Shown: piece by piece, positions 29,601 through 40,191 of the stretch
Position numbering within the stretch: the first letter of the stretch is position 1
Layout of the letters: each line of letters opens with the position of its first letter
From: Trigonopsis variabilis
Taxonomy: Eukaryota > Ascomycota > Trigonopsidomycetes > Trigonopsidales > Trigonopsidaceae
Assembly (NCBI GenBank): GCA_003707065.3
Contig: PPXM03000011.1
Span: forward strand, 248,001 to 312,000
Direction of reading: 5' to 3'
DNA length: 64,000 nt
Made by a program: the position numbers and the translations under genes
The notes under the pieces: model-generated
What the model saw: only the letters and a program-made list of their open reading frames with translations
What the model was told of the DNA's origin: nothing
Databases searched by the model: none

Positions 29601-30637
29601 ATATTGCATATTATAGCCATGGGTGATGCCACGACCAATGAGATAAGGCTGAACGACAAAATCGCCAGTGTAGGACTCCAGGCTGTAGCCAAGTCTGACT
29701 TCAATCTTCTTTTTAGCAAGAGAAGGAAGAGTGAAAGTTTTACCCAGTCTAGATGCAGGAGGTAAATCATCCATTGATCTTATTTCCCGCTGTTCCACTA
29801 ACGAGATGTTAAAAGGAAGCCTTCTTTTACCTCTTCCAAATGGTGATCGGTTTTTTGGAACATGATCGCCAGAGGTATCCTGTCTGAGTGTTGACTCTGA
29901 CGATTCATTTAGTGCAACTTGAAACACAGGCTTTAATGCAGCATTACCTCCTTGATGGTAAGCCTCTCCAGCGACTTTAGCATTGACCGGTACAGAATAA
30001 ACAGCTCGATCATCTGAAATCTTTTCGACCTCGGCTTTTTGACCAAGCGGTGGAACTTTTTCATTTGATTCACTTTCTCGTGTAACTATTTCCTTTGTGT
30101 CACCAACAATTCCATGAATAACAAGACATTTACTCGACCACAATTTATTAGACCAGACCAAACACATCCTTATAATATCCTGCATGTTTCTAAGAGGTTT
30201 CAATGCAGGAGCAGGAGCATGGTTCAATGAATTAGGTGGGATCTGATCGGTTGATTCTGCTGATCTCAAGAACTCATAGAACAGAGGTTCCTCGATCGTA
30301 AGCCCCGGAATAGGTAAATTCTCGCATATTCTCTGAATCAATGCTTTAACAGAAATAGTGGGTATATTTGAAAACTCCACTCTAGTTGACAATTCGAGAC
30401 AAGGATCCGATTTAATAAGATCAGCATGATAAATCATCCCTGGCTTCTTTTGATGGACATCTATGCGACATGAAATTTTCTCACTCACTAAAAAAAGTTA
30501 ATATGCCTCCAAGCCTATGTATTCTCAATGCTGGAGCATGATATGCACTCACACTCATAACAATTATTGACAAAGTATCCAACAGTCCGATTGGGAGCAT
30601 CTTTTTTGCTTTGACTGTCAGCATTCCTCGTACCCAT
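26622..30637 (-). CDS. Large Ser/Arg-rich disordered protein
   Basis: Two exons, 30553-30637 and 26622-30487, across a 65-nt intron (GTGAGT donor, polypyrimidine TTTTTTTAG acceptor), give 1,316 residues starting MGTRNADSQSKKDAPNRTVG. I do not recognise the family. Residues 1-120 look folded (VNNCYELSEKISCRIDVHQK, then ISVKALIQRICENLPIPGL). Most of the remainder is Ser/Pro/Arg-rich and disordered. Residues roughly 850-1000 have SP- and RS-dipeptide runs (RARSPPRGRLRSKSPPR, KPKSRSRSPVNGRPPISP) and the C-terminus ends in RGRTGRRYRGR. RS-type tails are typical of nuclear RNA-processing or cell-cycle scaffold proteins, so a nuclear role is inferred. The open frame in exon 2 has no ATG at its beginning, which is why the upstream exon was sought. 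Confidence 0.75.
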
Positions 30638-31027
30638 GCTGTTAAGTTAATTACTGATCCTCTGGTCCTCTGATTCTCATCAGGCAGGCAGTTGCCGAAT
30701 GTGCGTTTGACTAGAATCAATTCACTCTGTCTTTGTCTTTGTTCGCTACGATACCATGCGCTACAGCTGAGACAGCGCACCCACTCGAGTGCAAACTTGT
30801 GTCAATTCACGCTTGTTATTTGGACAGGAGCAAAGTGTATTTTTAATTCAGTACCGTGGGCCTATTTGGAATCTTCTAGAAATTCAATATACGATCTTAC
30901 AAGTACAACACCATCTTTATTGTCTTATACTGACAAGTCACGTAAAAGAAGGATTAATCATGTAAGCCATCAACTCATTTCCTTTGCCCTGTGCGACTTG
31001 ACGAAGCCAGGGGCGTTCATCGCACTC
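30638..31027. other. Intergenic: promoter of the Ser/Arg-rich gene and transporter 3' flank
   Basis: Open frames crossing it (30692-31135 plus, 30481-30780 minus) overlap real exons and show no domain. No other element was identified. Confidence 0.45.
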
Positions 31028-32554
31028 TCACTTGCGTCCCAAGTTAAAGATGTGAGTCACCGACGAAGAGTGACGTCTCGGTCTGTGGTCATTATAATTA
31101 TCGTCATCTTCAAATTCTTCAGAGGAGTCATCTGACTTGCATAGCTGGTCGATTTCTTCCAGAGATAAGCCTTTAGTCTCCCAGAAGAAGAATATAATAA
31201 TAGGCACCCAGGTAGCGTTGAGGATGGCAAAGATTATATAAGTCCGATACCCAATATTCTCGATTGAGATCGGGGTCACTTGAACAATGAGATAGTTAAA
31301 GATCCAATTGGCAGCCGTGCTGACGGCCGAACCTTTCTGGCGAAGACGAAGAGGGAGGATCTCTGAAGGATAGACCCACACTGTGGCTTGGAAGCCAATG
31401 GTGAAGGAACCCTGGTATAAGAACAACATGACTGCACCAGCGATACCTGCGCCTTTGGATACACTCGTGTCATATTGAACTTGATAGATCAGAGCAGCAA
31501 AAACGGCCATAATACAAGCTTGAAAAGAGATCTGAGAGACTAGCAAGGCCTTTCTGCCCACTCGATCGATCAAAAACCAAGGGATGAATGAGGCGACAAA
31601 GAACCAGGTCTGCAAGAATCCGGCCATCAAACTGGACAGATTGTCTGAAAAGTTCAGAGATTCCTTGAAAAGAGTAGTAGAGTAATAAATGACAGCGTTA
31701 ACGCCACCGAGTTGTTGGAAAGCCTGGATAGCACAAGCAATCAAGAATCGATGGGTTGAGTTGTACCGGTCATTATGGAGGAGTTCTCTCCAAGTTCCTG
31801 TGCCAGCCAATCGCTCGCCCTCGACCGCCAATTGGATATCATCGTACATTTCCGAGACTTCTCGATCTTCAGGAGTCTTGTTCAACAATTGGCAAATGAC
31901 TTCCATCGATTCAGCCGGCTGGTCGTGATTGGCTAGCCATCTAGGAGATTCAGGAATCAGGTTGGTTAAGAAAAGAATAGGCACAATGAAAGCCAGCTGC
32001 AAAAGGACAGGCACTCTCCATGACGCTGTTCCTTTGACAAAACTGAACCCATAGTCGATCCAATAAACCAGCATGATTCCGAAATTCAAACACGACAACT
32101 GAATGCAGACATACAGTCCCCGAGTCGCCTTGGGGCTGAATTCCGATTGCATCACGGGAACAGTCGAATTGATGAATCCCATACCGAAACCACTGACTAC
32201 TCGACCAACCATCAGCTGTGCTCTAGAATAAGAAGAACCTTGTAATATAGCTCCAATTATCATAACCACTGCGCCAATATCAACGCTCGTCCTTCGTCCT
32301 AGTCGCTCTCCAAAAAGCGAGGTCAAAACGGCTCCTCCAAAACATCCCAATTCATAGATAGCAACTATAGTGGAAGTGATCTTGGCCGATGGACTGTCAA
32401 ACGAGTTCTTAAACCCATCGCCATTGATCAATCCTCCCATCAATCCATTATCAAATCCAATCAAAAAAAAACCTAAAGCAGTCACGGTAGTAATACAAGC
32501 AAATAGCGCTCGTCCTCTCAAAACACTCTTGGGTCTCGATCTCGTTAACTTCAT
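31028..32554 (-). CDS. MFS hexose-type sugar transporter
   Basis: An intron-free gene. The frame opens at a GTG (32596), but the first ATG is at 32554, giving 508 residues beginning MKLTRSRPKSVLRGRALFAC. Twelve hydrophobic helices are discernible. Sugar-porter motifs include FLIGFDNGLMGGLING in helix 1, GERLGRRTS after helix 2, PESPRWLANHDQ before the central loop, QQLGGVNAVIYYS in helix 7, DRVGRKALL after helix 8, and WETKGLSLEEIDQL at the end of helix 12. The C-terminal tail is acidic then basic. Substrate cannot be fixed from motifs; hexose uptake at the plasma membrane is the most likely role. Confidence 0.93.
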   Translation of the reverse strand: MKLTRSRPKSVLRGRALFACITTVTALGFFLIGFDNGLMGGLINGDGFKNSFDSPSAKITSTIVAIYELGCFGGAVLTSLFGERLGRRTSVDIGAVVMIIGAILQGSSYSRAQLMVGRVVSGFGMGFINSTVPVMQSEFSPKATRGLYVCIQLSCLNFGIMLVYWIDYGFSFVKGTASWRVPVLLQLAFIVPILFLTNLIPESPRWLANHDQPAESMEVICQLLNKTPEDREVSEMYDDIQLAVEGERLAGTGTWRELLHNDRYNSTHRFLIACAIQAFQQLGGVNAVIYYSTTLFKESLNFSDNLSSLMAGFLQTWFFVASFIPWFLIDRVGRKALLVSQISFQACIMAVFAALIYQVQYDTSVSKGAGIAGAVMLFLYQGSFTIGFQATVWVYPSEILPLRLRQKGSAVSTAANWIFNYLIVQVTPISIENIGYRTYIIFAILNATWVPIIIFFFWETKGLSLEEIDQLCKSDDSSEEFEDDDNYNDHRPRRHSSSVTHIFNLGRK

Positions 32555-33492
32555 CTCGCCTTTTCTTTCTATTCTTCTCGCGGTTCTGGAGATCACACTC
32601 TTTTTCCCAAATTACTATTAATTAATTTTCAGGGCTTATTCTAGTAATGACAGAGTCATCAACACCCCTTTTCTCTATCGATATATATAAGTCTCCGAGT
32701 GGCGAAGTCCAGAATTTTTTCTCTCCTTCCTTGTTCAGCGTTTTGGAGAGCTGTATCTATATTAGATCGGTCATCGTCGTGACAACGTGTCAGCTGACGC
32801 TTATCTTACTTAATCTGTATAGCTCGTCCAATGGCAGTTGACAGCTAAAGGGTCTCCAAAGGGTTTAAATATTGCTTCTTTCTAACTATCTACCTCTGAT
32901 CCTTTCACTTCATTGGTTTCTGTACGTTTTACGCCCTAAAAATGCTCTCGTCTTATCTCCCAACTCGTTGCTCCCTCGCCCCGCCACGTCACTTCGAGGT
33001 TACCTGCCGTCCTTTTTTGTCTTCGTAATAGTAGTCCAAATAGTCATCAAAGTCCGATTCCTCCGAAAGGATCGTTAGCCAGAAAGAGTAATTATCGCTT
33101 CGAAAAAAGCTTTGTCATGATTTCTAGCGCGTGCATCAAACGGGATCCATGTGATCAGTGAAGTTTGACGAGACTTAATGGCATCGCAAAAAAATTTCGT
33201 TACCGATGTTGGGAAAGACGTGATGCCGGGTCAAGCTTACTAAGGCGGCGGCAGTAACACGGACTCTTAGCTTTTTCTTGCCATAAGTGGATAAAACTTG
33301 ACAAAGCGAGCAAGCGTGTCTCCGCCAAAGCGGTCAAAACTGCATTTCAAGCCTGCATTAGACCTAGGCTGCAGAATTGAAAACCTAGCGAGGATGACTG
33401 ATTGAGTGCATGTTTGGTGAGTATATCCTCATTGGGAAGTTTTTCCCGGCGCTCGCCGGTCCTTGGTATTGAGCCAAGGAAGCGCTTTGTTC
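32555..33492. other. Intergenic: transporter promoter and F-box 3' flank
   Basis: About 0.9 kb with no recognised gene. Short plus-strand frames at 32647-32841 and 32872-33078 look like chance. The right end carries two adjacent hairpins (listed separately). Confidence 0.45.
33446..33480. repeat. Two abutting hairpins 13-47 nt past the F-box stop
   Basis: CCGGCG/CGCCGG (33446-33451, 33454-33459; 2-nt loop) directly adjoins TCCTTGG/CCAAGGA (33460-33466, 33474-33480; 7-nt loop). Read in the gene's direction the pair is followed by GGGAAAAAC. Confidence 0.8.
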
Positions 33493-35148
33493 TCATCCGC
33501 CAATTAAAACTAGACCGTTAAATTCAAGAAGTACGGAACCAGCGTCAGAAATAGCGGGGGTCCAGATATCGGTTATTGTAGACTCTTTAAGGCCTCCAAC
33601 CCATAGTTGTTCTTCCAATTGGGACAAAAGAGCAGCTTCAAGCGCGTAGGGACGTAAAAGAGCAACCGTACATTGGCTGCAATTCATCAGCGGCCAGAGT
33701 TGTCGAGTCTTGATCAAAGGCGTCTTTGCTGAAGCTAACGAGTCTTGTCCGCTCCTATCTTGAAGAGCTATTAACTTGGGTATGAGGCTGGTGCCGACTT
33801 GCTCGTCATCAGTTCCACACATATGGTACACGCTCAATCGCCTAAGCTGAAGTGGTTTTCTTGATTGAGGGTCTGTGCCATTGACAATGTCGTCGTGAAT
33901 CAATTCGACTACCTGAACAGACAGGTTAACGTTCCAAGACTCTAATACTCGCAATTGTCGCCACAGACTCTTTGGCAGGAGCCACGAGTGACATTTGTCG
34001 ATCATTTGTTTAGGCGCAAAGTTGGTTATATAGAGCTCGTTTAGCATCGGAAAACAGCGGTAAAGGATAGATAGACAGGGATCTCGGCCGATATTTACTG
34101 GGCTTGAGACAAGATCAAGTCTAGTGATTCCAGTTACACCGCCGAAATTTAGTGCTAGCAAAGCTAGACTATCAGGGACATCTTCAAATTGATCACTCTC
34201 TAGAAAATCTATACTCAGAGTAGGAGGTGCTTTTGTGGTAGGCTTGACTGACTTGAAGGGAGTGGTAATCAGATCGGAGGGATCATAGAAACAATCACAC
34301 AAAACAAGCGATTGGAGCTTATTAGGATAAGAAACAAAGTATTCTGGCAGTCTATAATTCTCGGGTATAGTCGAATGGACTTGAATCTCACTGAAATCGA
34401 CTCTAGACAGCCATAGATTAGCAGCATCGGGAGCCACTTGAGTTACAAATCTTGGGTAATATGGACAAAGAGGGCCTCTTGCAAAGGGTCTAGAATACTG
34501 ACTCGTCGCAGATTTTTCTCGTATACCTCCACTCAAAATGATATTCCGTATACCGGTATGCTTAGGTATCCGGCTCGATTTCAAATTCGGCAGGCTCATC
34601 TCAGGCATTGTCTTCTGACGCTTACCCACTTGGACTTGTTTACTTTCCACCACAAAAAAAGTAAAGATCAATGTTCTTAGAGCACTTTCAGGAGCAGCGC
34701 ACAACTCCAAAACATCACACAAAGCTCGTTTGAGCATCATGGCAGTCCCAGTGTACACCCGGGTATCTAATTGTAATCGCTGTATGTAACAGCGCAGCTC
34801 AGGGTCACTCCTGAGAAACTTGCCGAGTTTATAGAGGTTCTTCATATCGGGGAGCCGGATTTCTCTGAATAAAATAGATCGCGCCTTGAAAGTTAGGGAA
34901 TTATTATCTATCTGACTCACCAAGCTACTAAATGTCGTACAAACAGCTGCCAGCTCACACAATTGACGTCGGATACGTTTCGATAGCCAGTCACCCTCAT
35001 GGGCAAGCGTTCCATCGGCACTACCCAAATGTTCACGGATCAAGATGGGATAAGGAATAAAAGCATCCTCTTCTGGATCATAAAGTACATACTTGAAGAT
35101 CAGTTCCAATATTTCGCGAGGGAAATCCTGTAGCCGGGAATCTGACAT
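33493..35148 (-). CDS. F-box protein
   Basis: A single exon of 551 residues. The N-terminus has an F-box-like motif, LQDFPREILELIFKYVLYDP (residues 6-25), which would bind Skp1 in an SCF ubiquitin ligase. The remainder has spaced hydrophobic strand-helix units with leucine clusters (LPNLKSSRIPKHTGIRNIIL, LYITNFAPKQMIDKCHSWLL, LRRLSVYHMCG). These suggest irregular leucine-rich repeats for substrate recognition, as in many fungal F-box proteins. No further domain is recognised and the substrate is unknown. Two short hairpins follow the stop. Confidence 0.8.
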   Translation of the reverse strand: MSDSRLQDFPREILELIFKYVLYDPEEDAFIPYPILIREHLGSADGTLAHEGDWLSKRIRRQLCELAAVCTTFSSLVSQIDNNSLTFKARSILFREIRLPDMKNLYKLGKFLRSDPELRCYIQRLQLDTRVYTGTAMMLKRALCDVLELCAAPESALRTLIFTFFVVESKQVQVGKRQKTMPEMSLPNLKSSRIPKHTGIRNIILSGGIREKSATSQYSRPFARGPLCPYYPRFVTQVAPDAANLWLSRVDFSEIQVHSTIPENYRLPEYFVSYPNKLQSLVLCDCFYDPSDLITTPFKSVKPTTKAPPTLSIDFLESDQFEDVPDSLALLALNFGGVTGITRLDLVSSPVNIGRDPCLSILYRCFPMLNELYITNFAPKQMIDKCHSWLLPKSLWRQLRVLESWNVNLSVQVVELIHDDIVNGTDPQSRKPLQLRRLSVYHMCGTDDEQVGTSLIPKLIALQDRSGQDSLASAKTPLIKTRQLWPLMNCSQCTVALLRPYALEAALLSQLEEQLWVGGLKESTITDIWTPAISDAGSVLLEFNGLVLIGG

Positions 35149-35430
35149 GAGGTTGATCTATCGTGATCTGGATGACTTCGTATTCATTCAAATGGATTCT
35201 TGACATAAGCACGGTATCCAAACAGGAAACAAGAGAATAAATGGAGCCACTGAACCAGGGCGCTAGAGTCAAGCCGGCAGTGCACTGTCTCTGCTAATCG
35301 TCGCAGTGATAACCACGGAATCGTGCGTGACCTGGGCGCTACGCCATACTACTCACAGGATGAGCATTTGAGAGTTGATAACTTAACGAGAAAACAGAGC
35401 GTGTATCTTTAACTACAGATTCTAGGCACC

Positions 35431-35453
35431 TAATTAATACAATGTATTAATTA
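35431..35453. repeat. 10-bp perfect inverted repeat over the aldo-keto reductase stop codon
   Basis: TAATTAATAC (35431-35440) pairs with GTATTAATTA (35444-35453) around 3 nt. The right arm contains the TAA stop (35447-35449, minus strand). Confidence 0.8.
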
Positions 35454-36439
35454 TCAAACAGATCCTTAATACCCCAATCGTTTTGATTAATAAAACGTTC
35501 GTCGCGGTCCAAGGACTCGATTTCCTCGATTTCCTTAGGAGTAAGCTTGATTACTTTCAAGTTCTGTTCAATTCGTTTAGGGTTGAAAGACTTGGGGATG
35601 ACAATGACCCCGAGGGCGACATCGAACGAAATAATGACCGTATTCGAGGAAACGCCATGAGCCTCGCTAATTTTGACCAAAACGGGGTCATCAATCAACA
35701 GAGGTTTGCCTTCATTTTTCACTTTGGATCGGAGATTTCCGAAAGGAGCAAAGGCAGTCAGATGGATAGAATGCTAGGAAGTTAGTAGGCTCTCTATATG
35801 ATCTTACTTTCTGACAGAAGAGACGCAATTTCTTTTGCTGTAACCATGGGTGAAACTCGACCTGATTGACAACGGGAGGAATCTGGGGTTAGTCCGTCCA
35901 GAAAACAGTAGACTCACTTCACATTGATCCAGTAGATCTTGTAGCCGTTTAATGTTGAAGTTTGACACTCCAATTGACTTCACCTTCCCGGTCTTCTTGA
36001 GTCGTTCCATGGCTCTCCAGGTGTCGATGATTGGAATGTCGTCAAGGATCAACTTTCCATTATCATCAGTAGGCACCAAGTCAGGACCTGATTTGAATGC
36101 CACAGGCCAGTGCATTAGATAAAGGTCCACATAGTCTGTCTTCAAGTCCTTCAAGGATGCGTCAAGAGCCTTCTCGACGTCTTGAGGAGCATGGGAGTTA
36201 TTCCACAATTTGGTACAGAGAAAGATTTCACTTCTGGGAACTCCGCTCTGTTCAATTCCCTCTCCTACTTCTTTCTCGCAGCCATAAAATCGAGCAGTGT
36301 CAATGTGTCTATACCCCACTTCGAGAGCGTACTTGACAGCTTCAAGTGTCTTCGACCGCTCAGTAGAAGAATAGGTACCCAGTCCAACCGCTGGGATTCT
36401 ATTGCCGTCGTTTAATGGAATCAATGGAACGCTAGTCAT
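35447..36439 (-). CDS. Aldo-keto reductase
   Basis: Three exons (35918-36439, 35808-35882, 35447-35773) with introns of 35 and 34 nt give 307 residues. This NADPH-dependent (beta/alpha)8 enzyme reduces aldehydes and ketones. The tetrad is complete: D47 and Y52 in GYRHIDTARFYG, K77 in FLCTKLWN, H110 in YLMHWP. GNRIPAVGLGTY and the coenzyme motif IPKSFNPKRIEQN are also present. The first junction restores PPVVNQVEFHPWLQQ, a strongly conserved AKR block. The closest families are fungal xylose/glycerol/erythrose-type reductases; substrate is not determinable. It is divergent from the OPT transporter. Confidence 0.94.
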
Positions 36440-37315
36440 TGTGTTTGAGCGTGGAATAAGTGGTTAAATATGATGGTGTCACCGCCAGACGGACCCCTCC
36501 CCTAGTAATCCCAACTAGTTTCTCCGATCCGAGCCAAATGTTTCCACCATTTACAGATAACTATCTGACTTGATCTACTCAATCTATTACCGTGCTCTAT
36601 ATCAACTGGCCAAATTATCTTCTTGTCCCAAGCTAGATTGGACTGGTCGTCCTCATCGGCGCCTTATTGAAAGGAATACTGTCATCCGACGTAGCTCCTC
36701 ATGACGTATCAGCTATTACGACGAATAAAAGAATTAGCCAATCTAACCGAGTCATATATGGGCATCCTAATCTTGGAGTATTCTTCCGAGACCCAAGTCA
36801 TTTAGGCTTCTTGGTCTTCCCTTGTGATGTCTCAGTGGACACACTCGAGTACCCATTGCTCGATCGGTCACGGCCGTTACGTGCTCAATCGGGTAAGGCA
36901 GAACTCTCATTGTTCATGGTCGAGCTTTTCTTACTTTTTTAGTCTGCTCTGACCAAGCTGATATTTTCTTTCTCTCGACGGCAGTCTGAAGAGATAAAGT
37001 AAGTTGACCTGTCTTTTGTGGGACCATCAGAAGCTCGCTTTTCTTGCCTCATTCTTGGATCCTCTTGTGCTTATTTCTTGTATTCTGACAAATAGAGCGA
37101 GGCCGGAATCTTGTTATATTATTTAGGAAACTTTCGCAAGACAGTATAGGGGCAAGAAAAAGTCTAGGCCCTTTGCTAGGTGAGCTTCTACCTAAACGCA
37201 TTCGAAGCGTAAGGCCGAGCGTCCTATTTCTTGCAGCATTATTTCTCTGTCCGCATATATCCTTCTTATCTCGAGACGTGATTAGATTCTATTCGTTGGT
37301 GGAGCTTTAAAGTAA
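36440..37315. other. Intergenic: divergent promoter of aldo-keto reductase and OPT transporter
   Basis: About 0.88 kb. The part next to the transporter is CT-rich, as in many fungal promoters. No gene or named motif was identified. Confidence 0.5.
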
Positions 37316-40021
37316 ATGAAGCCCTCTCCTCCGGCCTCAGATGTAGACGATGATGAGGACGATGATTTATCTGCGCTGCCTGATCATTTGGTTGGAGACA
37401 GCAAGTTCGGCTCCTCGATCTGGACTCGTCAAGTCCACTCGTCTGCGCTTGACCATGGACCAAGCTCTTCGACATATGGATACCATTTTCATCCTCGATC
37501 TGGTCTGTCAAATATGCCAGGTGATGATCACGATCCTTTCTTTTCCCAGAGTGTTATGCCAAACATGTTTTCCTGGATGCAAGACGATGGTGATGATCTA
37601 GATGCGCCAGATGGACATTACTCCATTTCTAAGCCGTCCCTTACATCGCAGCATTTTTTTCAATCCAATCACAGATCAAGCAAGGAAGATTTTGATCTAA
37701 TATCGGTCCGCGAAACTGACTCCCGTGGATTCTCTGGTCATGATGGAGTGACATTGGACGACTATAACCAGTACTACGAAATGCATGTTCGAAAGCCAGA
37801 TGCTGATCTTGGGCAGGATCAGGACTTTGGCGGCGATATCGATGACACGAAACCTCCTATCGACGACTCACCCTATCCCGAGGTTCGAGCTAGTGTTCCT
37901 CCAACTGACGACCCATCATTGCAATGCAACACCCTGCGAGCATGGGTTATTGGTCTGACTTTAACAACTGTCGGTAGCGCATTAAATTTACTCTTTTCCC
38001 TTCATTCTCCTTCCTATATCCTGACTTCCTTCGTTAGTTCGATTATAGCTTGGCCGTTGGGGCGACTATGGGATCGTGTCGTCCCGAATCGATCCATAGC
38101 CGGCATTCCCCTTAATCCTGCTCCATTCAATGTCAAAGAGCATACGCTGATTACTCTCATGAGCAACGTGTCTTTTGGAGGAGGCCCTGCCTATGCTACT
38201 GACATCTTTGTGGGGTTAAAGACAATGTACAATGTCGATTTGGGCGTTGGTTGGGGCTTGGTCACCTTGTTATCTACTCAGCTCATTGGCTTTTCTATGG
38301 CAGGTTTGTTGAGGCGCATCTTGGTCTATCCAGCGTCGATGATTTGGCCCATCAACTTGGTTTCTTGCGTCTTTCTCTATAATATCCACCGGGACGTCAA
38401 TTATCCTGTAAATAACTGGAGAATATCCAGGCTACATTTCTTCTTCATTATTACCGGCATCTCTTGTCTTTATTACTTCTTCCCTGGATTTGTCGCTCCT
38501 TTCCTTTCCTATTTCTCTCCTCTATGTTGGATTTGGCCCAAGTCATCGATTGTGAACCAACTGTTTGGAATTTCATCTGGTCTAGGTCTTCTTCCGATCA
38601 CCTTTGACTGGGACCAAGTTGCTGGCTATTTTGGATCGCCCTTGATTCCTCCATGGTTTGCCACTGCGAATCTTGGACTAGGATTAGTAGTCTGCTCTTG
38701 GATCATTGGCCCTATCTTGCAATATTCCAACGTTTGGTACGGAAAATATCTGCCAATGCTGTCATCCGCTCCCTATGACCGGTACCAACAAGTCTATGAC
38801 GCGTCGAGAATATTGACCAAGAACAGTAACGGCCAGCTTGTCTTCGACGAGGCCGGCTACAGGTCTTATTCTCCTATCTTTTTGGCTACACAGTTTGTTA
38901 TTGCCTATGCTGCTTCCTTTGCGGGCTTCTCGGCTGTCATTTCTCACACCCTATGCTTCCACAGCCAGGAGATCTGGTACTACCTGCGGAACTCCAAGCG
39001 GCATCCTGATGATGTCCATATGAGGCTCATGAGGAGGTATAAGGATGTCAAAGACTGGTGGTTCTTGATCTTTGGACTTCTCACCCTTGCGCTCGCCATT
39101 TCTTGTGTTCGTGCGTGGCCCACTGAACTGCCTGTCTATGCGCTGTTTGTTGGTTTATTGCTTTCGCTGGGGTTTGCTATCCCTGTAGGGATAGTTCAAG
39201 CTGTCACCAATCAGCAATTGGCTCTTAACGTTATAGCAGAGCTAATTATCGGCTACATGGTCCCTGGACGCCCTCTGGCTATGATGTTGTTCAAAACGTT
39301 TGGGTATATTACCGTTTCACAGGCGTTGTCGTTTGTCTGTGATATGAAGATGGGTCATTATATGAAGATCGCTCCTCGCGTCTTGTTCTTAGCTCAGATC
39401 ATCAGCGCGGCCTGGTCTTGCGTCGTCCAGGTGTTTGTACTTAGATGGCTCTTGGTTCATATTCCTCATGTCTGTGAGCTTGGAAATAGTGGAGGCTATG
39501 AATGTCCTAATGCGCATGTTTTCTTCTCGGCGTCCATCATTTTCGGTGCTATTGGGCCCAAGCGTGTCTTTGAAGGGCAGGGGGTTTACAATTATCTATA
39601 TTATTCTTTCATAGTCGGTGCTGTGCTGCCGTTCATTACCTGGCTGACTCTCAAGCGGTTCCCATCCTGGACCGTCCTCCGTTATCTTCATTGGCCGGTG
39701 TTCTTTATTGGGCTCTCTGTTATTCCCCCCGCGGGACCATATAACTTGGCAGCCTATGTTATTGTGGGTTTTGTGTTTAATTTTTATGTTCGGCGGCGCT
39801 ATTTCGCCTGGTGGGCAAAATATAATTATTCTTTGTCGGCAGGCTTAGATCTGGGCCTTGCTCTCGGCACGTTGCTTGTTTTCTGTATATTTTATCTGCC
39901 GGATATTACTGCTCCACGCTGGTGGGGAACTGATGCACCTTCGTCGACAAAGGATCAAACTGGCAAGGCCTTTATGGCCACCCTTTCTGCTGGAGAGGCG
40001 TTTGGTCCTACCTCGTGGTAG
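37316..40021 (+). CDS. OPT-family oligopeptide transporter
   Basis: An intron-free frame of 901 residues. An acidic cytosolic N-terminus of about 200 residues (DDDEDDDLSALPD, many DD pairs) precedes some 14-16 hydrophobic helices. The OPT signature region is IPLNPAPFNVKEHTLITLMS, where the usual NPG motif reads NPA. The second hallmark is KIAPR (KIPPR in most members), in MKIAPRVLFLAQI. GGPAYATDIF and LLSTQLIGFSMAGLLRR are also typical. These transporters import tetra-/pentapeptides, glutathione or sexual peptides with protons at the plasma membrane. The substrate is unknown. It is convergent with the haem peroxidase gene. Confidence 0.95.
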   Translation: MKPSPPASDVDDDEDDDLSALPDHLVGDSKFGSSIWTRQVHSSALDHGPSSSTYGYHFHPRSGLSNMPGDDHDPFFSQSVMPNMFSWMQDDGDDLDAPDGHYSISKPSLTSQHFFQSNHRSSKEDFDLISVRETDSRGFSGHDGVTLDDYNQYYEMHVRKPDADLGQDQDFGGDIDDTKPPIDDSPYPEVRASVPPTDDPSLQCNTLRAWVIGLTLTTVGSALNLLFSLHSPSYILTSFVSSIIAWPLGRLWDRVVPNRSIAGIPLNPAPFNVKEHTLITLMSNVSFGGGPAYATDIFVGLKTMYNVDLGVGWGLVTLLSTQLIGFSMAGLLRRILVYPASMIWPINLVSCVFLYNIHRDVNYPVNNWRISRLHFFFIITGISCLYYFFPGFVAPFLSYFSPLCWIWPKSSIVNQLFGISSGLGLLPITFDWDQVAGYFGSPLIPPWFATANLGLGLVVCSWIIGPILQYSNVWYGKYLPMLSSAPYDRYQQVYDASRILTKNSNGQLVFDEAGYRSYSPIFLATQFVIAYAASFAGFSAVISHTLCFHSQEIWYYLRNSKRHPDDVHMRLMRRYKDVKDWWFLIFGLLTLALAISCVRAWPTELPVYALFVGLLLSLGFAIPVGIVQAVTNQQLALNVIAELIIGYMVPGRPLAMMLFKTFGYITVSQALSFVCDMKMGHYMKIAPRVLFLAQIISAAWSCVVQVFVLRWLLVHIPHVCELGNSGGYECPNAHVFFSASIIFGAIGPKRVFEGQGVYNYLYYSFIVGAVLPFITWLTLKRFPSWTVLRYLHWPVFFIGLSVIPPAGPYNLAAYVIVGFVFNFYVRRRYFAWWAKYNYSLSAGLDLGLALGTLLVFCIFYLPDITAPRWWGTDAPSSTKDQTGKAFMATLSAGEAFGPTSW

Positions 40022-40191
40022 AGCTTCTTGTATATGATGACTGGAAGACAGGGGACATGGAACTGGAGTTTGATATGTTAATGTTTAGAGACGGTATAAA
40101 ATGGGATGTACACTAGTATAAGATCTACGAATGTGATAATGATGTATCAGTTAATAATTTAAAGAAAACAAAACCATGCCAATATTTGAAA

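Noticed and set aside
30692-31135. 147-codon plus-strand frame between the Ser/Arg-rich gene and the sugar transporter
   Set aside because: It overlaps the last exon of the transporter in antisense and has no domain or compositional support.
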